Origin: an uncultured Blautia sp.
Lineage (GTDB): Bacteria > Bacillota > Clostridia > Lachnospirales > Lachnospiraceae
Direction of reading: 5' to 3'
NCBI GenBank assembly: GCA_934424575.1
Contig: CAKRXU010000031.1
Location: 1 to 32,807, forward strand
Length of the DNA: 32,807 nt
Under the pieces are notes generated by a model. It was given only the letters and a program-made list of their open reading frames with translations. It was not told the origin of the DNA and did not search any database. A program made the translations under genes and the position numbers. The first letter of the stretch is position 1. Each line of letters begins with the position of its first letter. Positions 17,099 to 25,377 of the stretch are shown piece after piece.

Positions 17099-19257
17099 GC
17101 CAATTCCTCCTCTGACAACTGACTCATTGCAATCTGGCGGTAAACCTCACAGTTCTTCATCAGTTCTTTGTGAGAACCGATACCGGCCATATGTCCGTCA
17201 TCCAGGACAATGATCTTGTCTGCATTCAGAATCGTACTGATACGCTGTGCAACAATGATCGTTGTCGCATCTTTTGTATGTGCTTTGAGTGCTTTACGCA
17301 GAGTACTGTCTGTCTTGAAGTCCAGTGCGGAAAAGCTGTCGTCAAAAATAAAGATCTCCGGTTTCTTGGCAATCGCTCTCGCGATCGAAAGTCTCTGCTT
17401 CTGTCCGCCGGATACGTTGGTTCCTCCCTGTGCGATCGGGGATGTGTATTTCTCTGGTTTTGTCTCGATAAACTCGGTTGCCTGTGCAACTTCTGCGGCT
17501 TCTTTTACTTCTGCTTCTGAAATATCCGTCTTACCGTAACGGATGTTGGAATCGATCGTACCAGAGAAAAGAACTCCCTTCTGCGGCACATATCCAAGTC
17601 TGGATCTGACTTCTTTCTGGGTCATATCACGGACATCAATGCCGTCCACCAGAACTTTACCTTCTGTCACATCGTAGAAACGAGGGATCAGATTTACAAG
17701 AGTACTCTTGCCGCTTCCGGTACTTCCGATGATGGCAATCGTCTCCCCCTTCTCCGCCTTGAAGGAAATATCGGTCAGGACATTCTCTCCTGCTTCCGGA
17801 TAAGCGAAGCTTACATGGTCGAATTCTACGGTTCCTTTTACATTTTCGGCTGGCTGAACCGGATTTTCCGGATCTGTGACACTTACTTTTGTCTTGAGGA
17901 CATCGTTGATACGAAGTGCTGCCACGTTTGCTCTCGGGAGCATGATGGACATGGCTGTGATCATCAGGAAGGACATGATGATCTGCATTGCATACTGGAT
18001 GAATGCCATAACATTACCTACCTGCATAGTTCCGTTATCAACGGCATAGGAACCGCTGTAAATGATCAGTACGGAAACACCGTTCATGATCAGCATCATG
18101 GTCGGCATCATGAAGGTCATGCATCTGTTGACGAACAGGTTTGTCTTTGTCAGTCGCTCGTTTGCTTCCTCGAAACGTTCTTCTTCGTGTTTCTCACGGC
18201 TGAATGCACGGATGACCGGGATACCGGTAAGAATCTCACGTGTTACCAGATTCAGTTTATCGACCAGTGTCTGTAATGCGGTAAATTTCGGCATTGCCAC
18301 CTGGAACAAAACGATAATGACTACCAAGATCAGTCCGACTGCCAGACCAAGGATCCAGGTCATGGAAGAATCGGTCTTAAGTACACGGATCACACCTCCG
18401 ATACCAAGGATCGGAGCATAAAGAACGATACGGAAAAGCATTGCCATTACCTGCTGCACCTGCTGGATATCGTTCGTACAGCGTGTGATCAGAGAAGCTG
18501 TGGAAAACTTATGGTACTCACGGCTTGAGAAAGTGATAACCTTGCGGTATACGGCATTTCTCAGGTCATGGCCAAGTGCTGCTGCCACTCTGGAAGAAAG
18601 GAATACAACGCTGATCGCACAGAGCATGGTGATAAGTGCCATACCAAGCATCTTGACTCCAGATACTTTGATATAGTGCATCTGGATCGCATCCACGTCC
18701 TCTCCCAGTGCCTCATATTCACTCTTCACATAGGAAACACCGGCCTGTGTGATGATGGAGTCCTGCATGCTGTCGATTTTCTCGCTGATCTTCTCAGTCA
18801 TTGCGTCAAGTGCCTCTTTAGGCATCATGGCGATCGCCTGCATCGGGTCGGTTCCCTCCGGAACGCCCATCTGGGAGAGCATGGCTGTAACTTCATCGCT
18901 TCCGGATGAAAAGCTTGCTGCGATCATCATCGGTTTGCCGAAGATGCTGTTCAGTTCGTCTCTTTCATCACTTGTTACGTCGTCTTTGAGTACGAGATTG
19001 TCTCCGTCTTCTTCATAAAAAGAATCTACGGTTTCTTTGTCATCATCGTCCATAAACAATTGTAAGCTGTCCATGGATGTCTGTCTGATCTTTTCAGGTA
19101 CGCTGTCTTCGATACCGCTCTGCTGGATGCCTACATTCACAATCTTGGAAGTGTAGTCCGGCAAAGACAGATCGCAGTATGCCTGAAGAAACAGGAGTGC
19201 TATGATCAGGATCACATAGCCTGCTGATTTTTTCAGATACTTCATCAGTTTGATCAC
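17095..19257 (-). CDS. ABC exporter half-transporter with large extracellular loop and degenerate Walker B
   Basis: This 720-residue half-transporter carries Walker A GSTGSGKST (511-519), a canonical signature VSGGQ (615-619) and Walker B IFIFDD (635-640). The usual catalytic Glu is replaced by D640. This is the pattern of the degenerate-site subunit in heterodimeric ABC exporters. The switch residue is also altered (IIVAQRIST, Gln in place of His). Between the first two membrane helices is an extracellular domain of about 150 residues (about 45-200), acidic and Met-rich. The gene overlaps marR (ATGA at 19254-19257) and the next ABC gene by 4 bp each, so all three are translationally coupled. 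The MarR neighbour suggests substrate-responsive efflux. Confidence 0.93.
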   Translation of the reverse strand: MIKLMKYLKKSAGYVILIIALLFLQAYCDLSLPDYTSKIVNVGIQQSGIEDSVPEKIRQTSMDSLQLFMDDDDKETVDSFYEEDGDNLVLKDDVTSDERDELNSIFGKPMMIAASFSSGSDEVTAMLSQMGVPEGTDPMQAIAMMPKEALDAMTEKISEKIDSMQDSIITQAGVSYVKSEYEALGEDVDAIQMHYIKVSGVKMLGMALITMLCAISVVFLSSRVAAALGHDLRNAVYRKVITFSSREYHKFSTASLITRCTNDIQQVQQVMAMLFRIVLYAPILGIGGVIRVLKTDSSMTWILGLAVGLILVVIIVLFQVAMPKFTALQTLVDKLNLVTREILTGIPVIRAFSREKHEEERFEEANERLTKTNLFVNRCMTFMMPTMMLIMNGVSVLIIYSGSYAVDNGTMQVGNVMAFIQYAMQIIMSFLMITAMSIMLPRANVAALRINDVLKTKVSVTDPENPVQPAENVKGTVEFDHVSFAYPEAGENVLTDISFKAEKGETIAIIGSTGSGKSTLVNLIPRFYDVTEGKVLVDGIDVRDMTQKEVRSRLGYVPQKGVLFSGTIDSNIRYGKTDISEAEVKEAAEVAQATEFIETKPEKYTSPIAQGGTNVSGGQKQRLSIARAIAKKPEIFIFDDSFSALDFKTDSTLRKALKAHTKDATTIIVAQRISTILNADKIIVLDDGHMAGIGSHKELMKNCEVYRQIAMSQLSEEELA

Positions 19258-19757
19258 TTTTGCTGCCTCGCTTTCTTTGTGTCATTTTTTCCGGAGCTGC
19301 CCGGTATCTTATCAATATTCTCCGTGATCTGCTCCAACATTCTTCTCAAAAGGCAAAGTTCTGCATCGCTGAGACCGCTGAGGAGGATCTTTTCATTCTC
19401 TTTTACTTTCTTCATGCCATTTTCCTTCGCCTGTTTGCCTTTCTCTGTCAGGTAGATCCTGGAGATACGCTGATCTTTTTCATCTGCTTCTCTGTAGAGA
19501 AATCCTGCCTTTTCCAGTCGCTGAACGGTCACGTTGACGGTCGGCGGCTTGATCCGCAAACGCTCTGCGATCTCACGCTGACTCAGTCCATCCTTGTATG
19601 CCAGAAGTCCCAACACCGGAATCTGCCCCGGATAAATCCCTACTTCCTGCATCTGACCAAAGCATTTGCCCATAAAACGACGGTCGATCCGCATGAACAT
19701 TGACAGAAAGCTCTGGCTGTGTTCCTGGCAAAACCCTGGTTCTTCGTCTATAAACAC
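19254..19757 (-). CDS. MarR-family transcriptional regulator
   Basis: The 167-residue protein has a winged-helix DNA-binding domain with helix-turn-helix segment LSQREIAERLRIKPPTVNVT and wing motif READEKDQRISRIYLTEKGK. These are typical of MarR repressors that sense small molecules or oxidants. I accept the GTG start at 19757 because GGAGG sits 7 nt upstream. It is the first gene of the exporter operon and overlaps the next gene by 4 bp. A long palindrome overlaps the predicted transcription start, which suggests autorepression of the whole operon. Confidence 0.92.
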   Translation of the reverse strand: MFIDEEPGFCQEHSQSFLSMFMRIDRRFMGKCFGQMQEVGIYPGQIPVLGLLAYKDGLSQREIAERLRIKPPTVNVTVQRLEKAGFLYREADEKDQRISRIYLTEKGKQAKENGMKKVKENEKILLSGLSDAELCLLRRMLEQITENIDKIPGSSGKNDTKKARQQK

Positions 19758-19792
19758 CTCTTCACCTCCGTTAAAACATCTGTTTTATTTCG

Positions 19793-19819
19793 TTAGTTAG
19801 CTATTGATTAGCCGACTAA
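19793..19819. promoter_or_regulatory. Palindromic MarR-type operator
   Basis: The 27-bp site reads TTAGT-N2-GCTA-N5-TAGC-N2-ACTAA, with all nine arm positions on each side complementary. It begins 6 bp after the -10 box of the operon promoter and covers the expected transcription start. Its size and symmetry fit a MarR dimer. Binding itself is inferred. Confidence 0.7.
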
Positions 19820-19825
19820 TTATTT

Positions 19826-19853
19826 ATTATATGTATTTGCACAAAAAATGCAA
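19826..19853 (-). promoter_or_regulatory. Promoter of the MarR-ABC operon
   Basis: Read on minus, a perfect -10 TATAAT (19831-19826) follows the -35-like TTGCAT (19853-19848) after 16 bp. The leader to the GTG start is about 60 nt and contains the palindromic operator at its beginning. Confidence 0.65.
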
Positions 19854-19904
19854 CTGTTTTTTGTAGATTTCACACTTTTTTTAGATTTTACAAAGGAATA
19901 ATTT

Positions 19905-19956
19905 CCTGACAATGAAAGAAAATTATTTTGTCAGGCTAATCATCTGGATAATTAGC
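19905..19956. repeat. Two adjacent inverted repeats upstream of the MarR-ABC promoter
   Basis: CCTGACAA (19905-19912) pairs with TTGTCAGG (19928-19935) across 15 bp. Directly next to it, GCTAAT (19935-19940) pairs with ATTAGC (19951-19956) across 10 bp. The second repeat shares the 9-mer GGCTAATCA with the operator at 19793-19819 (on the opposite strand). No T run follows, so they are more likely protein sites than terminators. The whole 306-bp gap 19758-20063 otherwise holds only the promoter, the operator and the terminator of the next gene. Confidence 0.5.
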
Positions 19957-19999
19957 AGACACACTGCTTGTGTTTCCACGATATGATATGCAATGCAAC

Positions 20000-20047
20000 A
20001 AAAAAGACACCTGCCTCCCACTTCATATTTGTGGAAAGGCAAATGTC
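20000..20047 (-). terminator. Rho-independent terminator after the DUF4250 gene
   Basis: Read on minus, a stem of about 16 bp with a few G-U pairs joins 20047-20031 to 20021-20006 (GACA-TTTGCCT with AGGCAGG-TGTC as the core). Six Ts follow (complement of 20000-20005). It starts 16 bp after the stop of the small gene and ends the clpB transcript. Confidence 0.85.
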
Positions 20048-20063
20048 TTCTCGTATTATTGTT

Positions 20064-20237
20064 TTATACAAACTGATTTGTCACTGTATCGTACTGATAA
20101 TCAATCGATGACAGTTTCTCTACCAGTTCTTCTCTGGATATGTCTTTGTCTTCGCAAAAAGCATCCAGAGAAGAATAAAAATCTCTGAGCTGTGTGTTGA
20201 CGTAGCTCAACAGCATCACCGGATCTCTTGGTATCAT
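20064..20237 (-). CDS. Small DUF4250 protein (57 residues)
   Basis: This short gene encodes 57 residues beginning MIPRDPVMLLSYVNTQLRDF and ending IDYQYDTVTNQFV. The opening MIPxDPxMLLSxVNxxLRD and the closing YDxxxNQFV match the pattern I recall for DUF4250, a family of very small Firmicute proteins without known function. AGGAGGT lies 5-6 nt before the ATG. It starts 52 bp after the clpB stop and is followed directly by a strong terminator, so it is probably cotranscribed with clpB. The gap to clpB contains a CTGCTG/CAGCAG inverted repeat without a T run. Confidence 0.85.
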   Translation of the reverse strand: MIPRDPVMLLSYVNTQLRDFYSSLDAFCEDKDISREELVEKLSSIDYQYDTVTNQFV

Positions 20238-20289
20238 CGCCTACCTCCTGTGGTATTCTGCTGCCGGCCGCTTCATGCACAGCAGCAAT

Positions 20290-22872
20290 TTATTTCGTAT
20301 TGATCACGAACTCGCCATCCTTTACATCCAATACAAGTGTATCACCTGCATGAACATCACCGGAAAGGATCTTCTTGGCAGCCAGTGTCTCCACATAGTT
20401 CTGCAGATAACGTTTCAGCGGACGAGCTCCGTATACCGGATCGTAGCCATTCTCAATCACCTGAGTCCTTGCTGCATCGGTCAGTTCCAGAGAAAGTTCC
20501 TGGTCTGCCAGACGGTTGCTGAGTTCTTTGACCATAAGGTCTACTATGCCGCCAATATTGTCTTTTGTCAATGGTTTGAACATGATAATTTCATCCAGAC
20601 GGTTCAGGAATTCCGGACGGAAATGTCCTCGCAGGTCGTTCATGACCAGTTCCTGTGCATCCGGTTTGATGTCTCCGTTCTCGTCGATTCCGTCAAGAAG
20701 ATACGGAGAACCGATGTTGGATGTCATGATCAGGATGGTATTCTTGAAGTCTACCGTTCTGCCCTGGGAGTCGGTGATACGACCATCGTCCAGAACCTGC
20801 AGAAGCACATTGAATACATCCGGATGTGCTTTCTCGATCTCATCAAACAGGACAACGCTGTACGGTTTACGACGAACAGCCTCTGTAAGCTGACCGCCCT
20901 CTTCATATCCAACATATCCCGGAGGCGCTCCGATCAGACGGGATACAGAATATTTCTCCATGTACTCACTCATATCGATTCGTACCATATTCTGCTCGTC
21001 ATCAAACAGAGTTGCTGCCAGAGTCTTGGCAAGTTCGGTCTTACCGACACCGGTAGGTCCAAGGAACAGGAAGGAACCAATCGGTTTGGACGGGTCTTTG
21101 ATTCCTGCTTTGGAACGAAGGATTGCATCTGTAACAAGGCGGACACCTTCATCCTGTCCGATCACACGTTTATGAAGTTCATCTTCCAGTCCGAGAAGTT
21201 TGGTTCTCTCACCTTCGGTCAGTTTCGTTACCGGAATGCCGGTCCAGCGGGAGATGATCCTTGCGATCTCATCGTCTGTGACAGCTTCGTGTACCAGGCT
21301 GCGGTCGCTTTCTTTGACCTGTTTTTCCTCGATCTCAAGCTGTTTCTGGAGTTTCGGCAGTTCGCCGTACTGCAGTTCGGCAGCTTTTTCCAGATCGTAG
21401 TTCTGTTTTGCTTTCTGGATCTGTTTGTTGATATCCTCGATCTGCTCACGTAATTTCTGGAGCTTTTCTACAGAATGTTTTTCATTGTCCCACTGGGCTT
21501 TCTGCGTGTTGAAGGTGTCACGCATCTCTGCAAGTTCTTTCTGCAGTTCTGCAAGACGTTCTTTGCTCAGATTGTCGGTTTCTTTCTTAAGGGCAGATTC
21601 TTCGATCTCCATCTGCATGATCTTACGTCTCTGTTCATCCAGCTCAGTCGGCATGGAATCCAGTTCGGTCTTGATCAGGGCACAGGCTTCATCAACCAGG
21701 TCGATAGCCTTATCCGGCAGAAATCTGTCTGTGATGTATCTGTGTGAAAGAGTTGCGGCTGCTACCAGTGCGCTGTCTGTGATCTTGACACCATGGAAAA
21801 CTTCGTATCTTTCTTTCAGTCCACGCAGGATGGAAATGGTATCTTCTACCGTCGGCTCATCTACCATAACTGGCTGGAAACGACGTGCCAGTGCGGCGTC
21901 TTTCTCGATGTACTGACGGTACTCGTCCAGTGTGGTGGCACCGATGCAGTGCAGTTCACCTCTGGCAAGCATAGGTTTCAACATGTTGCCTGCATCCATC
22001 GCACCGTCTGTCTTACCGGCTCCGACGATCAGGTGAAGTTCATCGATGAAGAGGATGATCTCTCCCTCACTTTTCTTTACTTCTTCAAGGACGGCTTTGA
22101 GACGTTCCTCGAATTCACCACGGTACTTCGCACCTGCGACCAGGGCACCCATATCCAGAGCAAAAATCTTCTTATTCTTAAGGCCTTCCGGGACATCACC
22201 GGCAACAATTCGCTGTGCCAGTCCTTCGATCGCTGCTGTCTTACCGACACCAGGCTCACCGATCAGTACCGGGTTATTCTTAGTCTTACGGGAAAGGATA
22301 CGGACAATGTTGCGGATCTCTGCATCACGTCCGATGACCGGATCAAGTTTCTGGTTTCTTGCCTTCTCGACAAGATCCTCTCCATATTTGTTCAGGGTAT
22401 CATAAGTTGCTTCCGGATTGTCGCTGACAACTCTCTGGTTGCCTCTCACAGTAGAAAGTGCCTGTAGAAATCTTTCTCGAGTGATACCGAATTCATTAAA
22501 GATCTTCTTCATGCTCGGACTCGGCTGTGTCAGCAGGGACAGGAACAGATGCTCAACGGAAATATACTCATCTCCCATTGCCTTTGCTTCATTCTCTGCA
22601 TTTACGAGAGACTTGTTCAGATACTGTCCAAATCTCAGGTCACCACCAGATACCTTGACCTTCGCATCCAGGGCTTTCTTTACTACGTTGATAAAATATT
22701 CTTTATTGATATCCATCTTCTCAATCAGTTTGAGAATCAGGCTGTCCTCCTGTGTCAGCAGCGCATACAGAAGATGCTCCTGCTCTACTTCCTGGTTGCC
22801 ATACTCATAAGCAACCTTCTCAAGGTCCTGAACAGCCTGGATGGATTTCTGTGTAAATTTACTGATATTCAT
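20290..22872 (-). CDS. clpB: ATP-dependent protein disaggregase ClpB
   Basis: ClpB is a ring-forming AAA+ disaggregase that threads aggregated proteins for refolding together with DnaK. The 860-residue product has the Clp N-domain (about 1-145). NBD1 has Walker A GEPGVGKT (205-212), a middle coiled-coil domain spans roughly 405-530, and NBD2 has Walker A GPTGVGKT and the pore loop GYVGYEEGG. The long middle domain separates ClpB from ClpC or ClpA. I chose the ATG at 22872 (MNISKFTQKS) because GAGGAGG lies 6-8 nt upstream; an in-frame extension to 22962 would run through the promoter region. Expression is probably under HrcA control through the CIRCE-like site upstream. Confidence 0.96.
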   Translation of the reverse strand: MNISKFTQKSIQAVQDLEKVAYEYGNQEVEQEHLLYALLTQEDSLILKLIEKMDINKEYFINVVKKALDAKVKVSGGDLRFGQYLNKSLVNAENEAKAMGDEYISVEHLFLSLLTQPSPSMKKIFNEFGITRERFLQALSTVRGNQRVVSDNPEATYDTLNKYGEDLVEKARNQKLDPVIGRDAEIRNIVRILSRKTKNNPVLIGEPGVGKTAAIEGLAQRIVAGDVPEGLKNKKIFALDMGALVAGAKYRGEFEERLKAVLEEVKKSEGEIILFIDELHLIVGAGKTDGAMDAGNMLKPMLARGELHCIGATTLDEYRQYIEKDAALARRFQPVMVDEPTVEDTISILRGLKERYEVFHGVKITDSALVAAATLSHRYITDRFLPDKAIDLVDEACALIKTELDSMPTELDEQRRKIMQMEIEESALKKETDNLSKERLAELQKELAEMRDTFNTQKAQWDNEKHSVEKLQKLREQIEDINKQIQKAKQNYDLEKAAELQYGELPKLQKQLEIEEKQVKESDRSLVHEAVTDDEIARIISRWTGIPVTKLTEGERTKLLGLEDELHKRVIGQDEGVRLVTDAILRSKAGIKDPSKPIGSFLFLGPTGVGKTELAKTLAATLFDDEQNMVRIDMSEYMEKYSVSRLIGAPPGYVGYEEGGQLTEAVRRKPYSVVLFDEIEKAHPDVFNVLLQVLDDGRITDSQGRTVDFKNTILIMTSNIGSPYLLDGIDENGDIKPDAQELVMNDLRGHFRPEFLNRLDEIIMFKPLTKDNIGGIVDLMVKELSNRLADQELSLELTDAARTQVIENGYDPVYGARPLKRYLQNYVETLAAKKILSGDVHAGDTLVLDVKDGEFVINTK

Positions 22873-22952
22873 AGGCTTTCCTCCTCTATATCGTAGGAAA
22901 AGGATACCGAAATTTCTTTCCGTACCCTTTGGGTTATCTTTGTTATACTGGT

Positions 22953-22981
22953 AATATAACACGCGTTGTTAGCCAAGTCAA
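22953..22981 (-). promoter_or_regulatory. Promoter of clpB
   Basis: Read on minus, -35 TTGACT (22981-22976) and -10 TATATT (22958-22953) are 17 bp apart, about 80 bp before the clpB ATG. The -35 box lies within the CIRCE-like inverted repeat. Confidence 0.78.
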
Positions 22982-22995
22982 TAGTTGAGTGCTAA
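22969..22995. promoter_or_regulatory. CIRCE-like HrcA operator (one half degenerate)
   Basis: The CIRCE consensus is TTAGCACTC-N9-GAGTGCTAA. Read on plus, the right half GAGTGCTAA (22987-22995) is perfect. The spacer is exactly 9 bp, and the left half is TTAGCCAAG (22969-22977), which matches in its outer five bases. It overlaps the clpB -35 box. HrcA repression of heat-shock genes at such sites is established; binding here is inferred, and the weak half may lower affinity. Confidence 0.72.
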
Positions 22996-23294
22996 TTTTT
23001 TTAATTCTTATGTAAAAAAATGGCTTAAGCGCCGAAAAGTGCTTACTGAGTCCACAAATTTCCCGACTGAAAATGGTCTAAATAGCAATAAGTATCTGTG
23101 AAGTTCACGAAATTTATCGAGTTAGATGACTACAAAAAGAGTAAGCCATATGACGACCAACAAAATTTTAAAAATTGGTTGGTCCATAATATAGTAACTA
23201 TTCTGCCAGTCATTGGACATGTCAAAATCAGATGGTTCTAACAAGAGTAGGTTTGCTCTGAGTCAACAAAATAGACATATTTCAAAATAAAAGC
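22996..23294. other. AT-rich intergenic stretch without a convincing gene
   Basis: This stretch between the clpB promoter and the sugar-locus terminator is clearly more AT-rich than its surroundings. It contains an inverted repeat GACCAA/TTGGTC (23155-23184). Two short overlapping frames, 47 codons on plus (23098-23241, GTG start) and 32 codons on minus (23122-23220, ending in a hydrophobic segment), lack a ribosome-binding site. I see no RNA gene, and no transposase fragment that I can name. Confidence 0.5.
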
Positions 23295-23337
23295 AAAAAA
23301 ACAGGGCTGGCAATCACATTACAGACTGTCAGCCCTG
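23295..23337 (-). terminator. Rho-independent terminator of the sugar-utilisation operon
   Basis: Read on minus, CAGGGCTG (23337-23330) pairs with CAGCCCTG (23309-23302) across a 20-nt loop and is followed by seven Ts (complement of 23295-23301). It lies 35 bp after the GH31 stop codon. Confidence 0.88.
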
Positions 23338-23371
23338 CTTTCATTCACACATATTCAAATTCACTATTACC

Positions 23372-25363
23372 TTATTTCGTCAGAACCCTATAATTTTCTT
23401 CCTTATTATAGTCCTTATGGATTCCGTCGTCTTCGTACAGAGTATAGCTGCTTCCTTCATAGCCAAGCATCTTAAGGTTCTCTGCATCAATATCTTTCAC
23501 GCACTCTGCTACTTCTGCGAGCGGGATGCATTTGCCGCTTCGGATGAAGAGTGGTACTTCGTTGAGTGCTACGTCTACATAATGAACTCCTTTTGCGAGG
23601 ATTTCTTCGGAAATGGTTCCGTCTGGCAGGAACTTGATGAATTTCATTTCTTCTGGAAGGTAAACGTAGCGGCCTCTTGCGTTCTGTTCGTATACCGGGG
23701 CGATCATGATCTCGTTTCCGAGGATGAGCTGGTCTTCTACGCGGATCGCCATTTTGTCATCCGGGTAAACGAAGCCGAGCGGTTTGAAGTACATGTCATC
23801 GTTCAGTGCAGCTTTCATGTACTCGCTGTACAGATACGGTACAAGACGATATCTGGCATTGATAACATTTCGGAAATCTTCGATGTTCTCGAACTGGTAG
23901 CATTCCTGTTCTCTTGTTCCGGCTGCTGCGTGGTTACGCATTAACGGGGTAAATACGCCTAAAGCAAGGAAGCGGAGCACCAGATCTCTGGTTGCATCTG
24001 CGCCAAAGCCGCCAAGGTCGGCACCTGTGTACATGAAACCGCACATGTTCAGGGACGGAAGCATCTTGAGGTTCAGAAGGATGTGTGACCACCAGGATTT
24101 GTTGTCTCCCATCCAGATTCCGCCATAGCGGTGCATTCCGATGTAGGAAGATCTGGAGAACATCAGGAATCGTTTTTCCGGATCAATCCGTTCAAAAGCT
24201 TCTCCTGCTGCTCTTGTCATATTGTAGCCAAAAAGGTTATGCACTTTGTCATGACGGATCTTTTTGCCATCAACATTGTGATAAAATCTTCTGTAATCTT
24301 CCGGATTGTTTGCGATGTCTTTCATCTTGGCCTGCATAGCCCACGGATGGATCTTGCCCTCTGTATCTTTTGCGAATTCTCCGGCAAGTTCTTTTGCTTC
24401 TGACAGACCTTCAGAAGAATAAAAGATTGCCGGTTCGTTCATATCATTCCAGAAGCCATCAATTCCCTGCTCAATAAGGAAACGGTATTTGTCTCCAAAC
24501 CATTTTCTGGCATCCTTATTCAGCATATCCGGGAAGTGTGTATCTCCCGGCCATACGGCTGCAACAAAATCACTTCCGTCTTCTCGCTTGCAGAAATAGT
24601 TGTTCTTGACACCTTCTTCGTAAACATCGTATCCCGGCTCAACCTTGACACCGGCATCGATGATCGGGATCAGGCGAAGATCCTGGTCTTTCATTTCCTG
24701 TACGAATTCCGGAAAATCCTGAAAGTTTTCTTCACTCAGTGTAAAATCCTTGAAAGACTGCATGTAGTCGATATCCATGTAGATCATATCGATCGGGATA
24801 TGGTTCTCGCGGTATCCTTTGGCAACGGTGCGGAAATCTTCCTTTGTGGTGTAACCCCAGCGGCTCTGTCCAAAACCGAAAGCAAACTTCGGCGGGATGT
24901 AGCTGCGTCCGATCACATGACGGAACTGTTTTACGATATCGTAAGCATTTTCGCCTTCGATCACGTAGATATCCAGGTCAGCATTTTCGCAGGATACTTT
25001 GAGAGTGTCCATTCTGGTATATCCGATATCGAATGTCAGTTTTGACGGATAGTCAAAAAACAGACCAAAAGTCGTCTTGCCGCTTACGATAATGAAGTTG
25101 TGAGCTCCGTACAGGGAACGCTTGTCCTCTGTATGTTCCGGATCATCTGCACAGTCACTGATATAGCAGTAACCTCTCTTGTTGATTCCACGGTTTGCTT
25201 CGCCCAGACCATAGACGATATCATCTTCGTCCATGATATAGGTAAAAGCAAATCCTTCTTCCTGGCTGATCTCTCCATATGGAAAAACGCCCTCAGTTGT
25301 TTCGATTTTTTCGGTCAGTGCCTCCGTGTCAAATGGAGTTCCATATCTGTATTTTCTGATCAT
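23372..25363 (-). CDS. GH31 alpha-glucosidase, likely isomaltose-preferring
   Basis: The enzyme is a cytoplasmic (no signal peptide) exo-glucosidase that removes terminal alpha-linked glucose. The 663-residue product has the GH31 nucleophile D307 in WNDMNEP, the acid/base D420 in WMGDN, and W169 in SRWG. Length and these positions match, from memory, the characterised Ruminococcus obeum enzyme Ro-alphaG1. That enzyme prefers isomaltose, and changing W169 to Tyr shifts it towards maltose. With W169 kept, an alpha-1,6 preference is predicted. The ATG at 25363 has only a weak GAGGG site, which overlaps the stop of the GH13 gene 14 bp upstream, suggesting coupled translation. It is the last gene of the sugar operon. 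Confidence 0.95.
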   Translation of the reverse strand: MIRKYRYGTPFDTEALTEKIETTEGVFPYGEISQEEGFAFTYIMDEDDIVYGLGEANRGINKRGYCYISDCADDPEHTEDKRSLYGAHNFIIVSGKTTFGLFFDYPSKLTFDIGYTRMDTLKVSCENADLDIYVIEGENAYDIVKQFRHVIGRSYIPPKFAFGFGQSRWGYTTKEDFRTVAKGYRENHIPIDMIYMDIDYMQSFKDFTLSEENFQDFPEFVQEMKDQDLRLIPIIDAGVKVEPGYDVYEEGVKNNYFCKREDGSDFVAAVWPGDTHFPDMLNKDARKWFGDKYRFLIEQGIDGFWNDMNEPAIFYSSEGLSEAKELAGEFAKDTEGKIHPWAMQAKMKDIANNPEDYRRFYHNVDGKKIRHDKVHNLFGYNMTRAAGEAFERIDPEKRFLMFSRSSYIGMHRYGGIWMGDNKSWWSHILLNLKMLPSLNMCGFMYTGADLGGFGADATRDLVLRFLALGVFTPLMRNHAAAGTREQECYQFENIEDFRNVINARYRLVPYLYSEYMKAALNDDMYFKPLGFVYPDDKMAIRVEDQLILGNEIMIAPVYEQNARGRYVYLPEEMKFIKFLPDGTISEEILAKGVHYVDVALNEVPLFIRSGKCIPLAEVAECVKDIDAENLKMLGYEGSSYTLYEDDGIHKDYNKEENYRVLTK

Positions 25364-25377
25364 CTCTGTGTTCCCTC

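Noticed and set aside
19841..19864. ACAAAAAA/TTTTTTGT inverted repeat near the MarR promoter as a terminator or operator
   Set aside because: It consists almost only of A and T runs around the -35 region and is likely a by-product of the AT-rich promoter.
20275..21453. 392-codon open frame on plus, antisense to clpB
   Set aside because: It is a shadow of clpB with no start signal or known domain.
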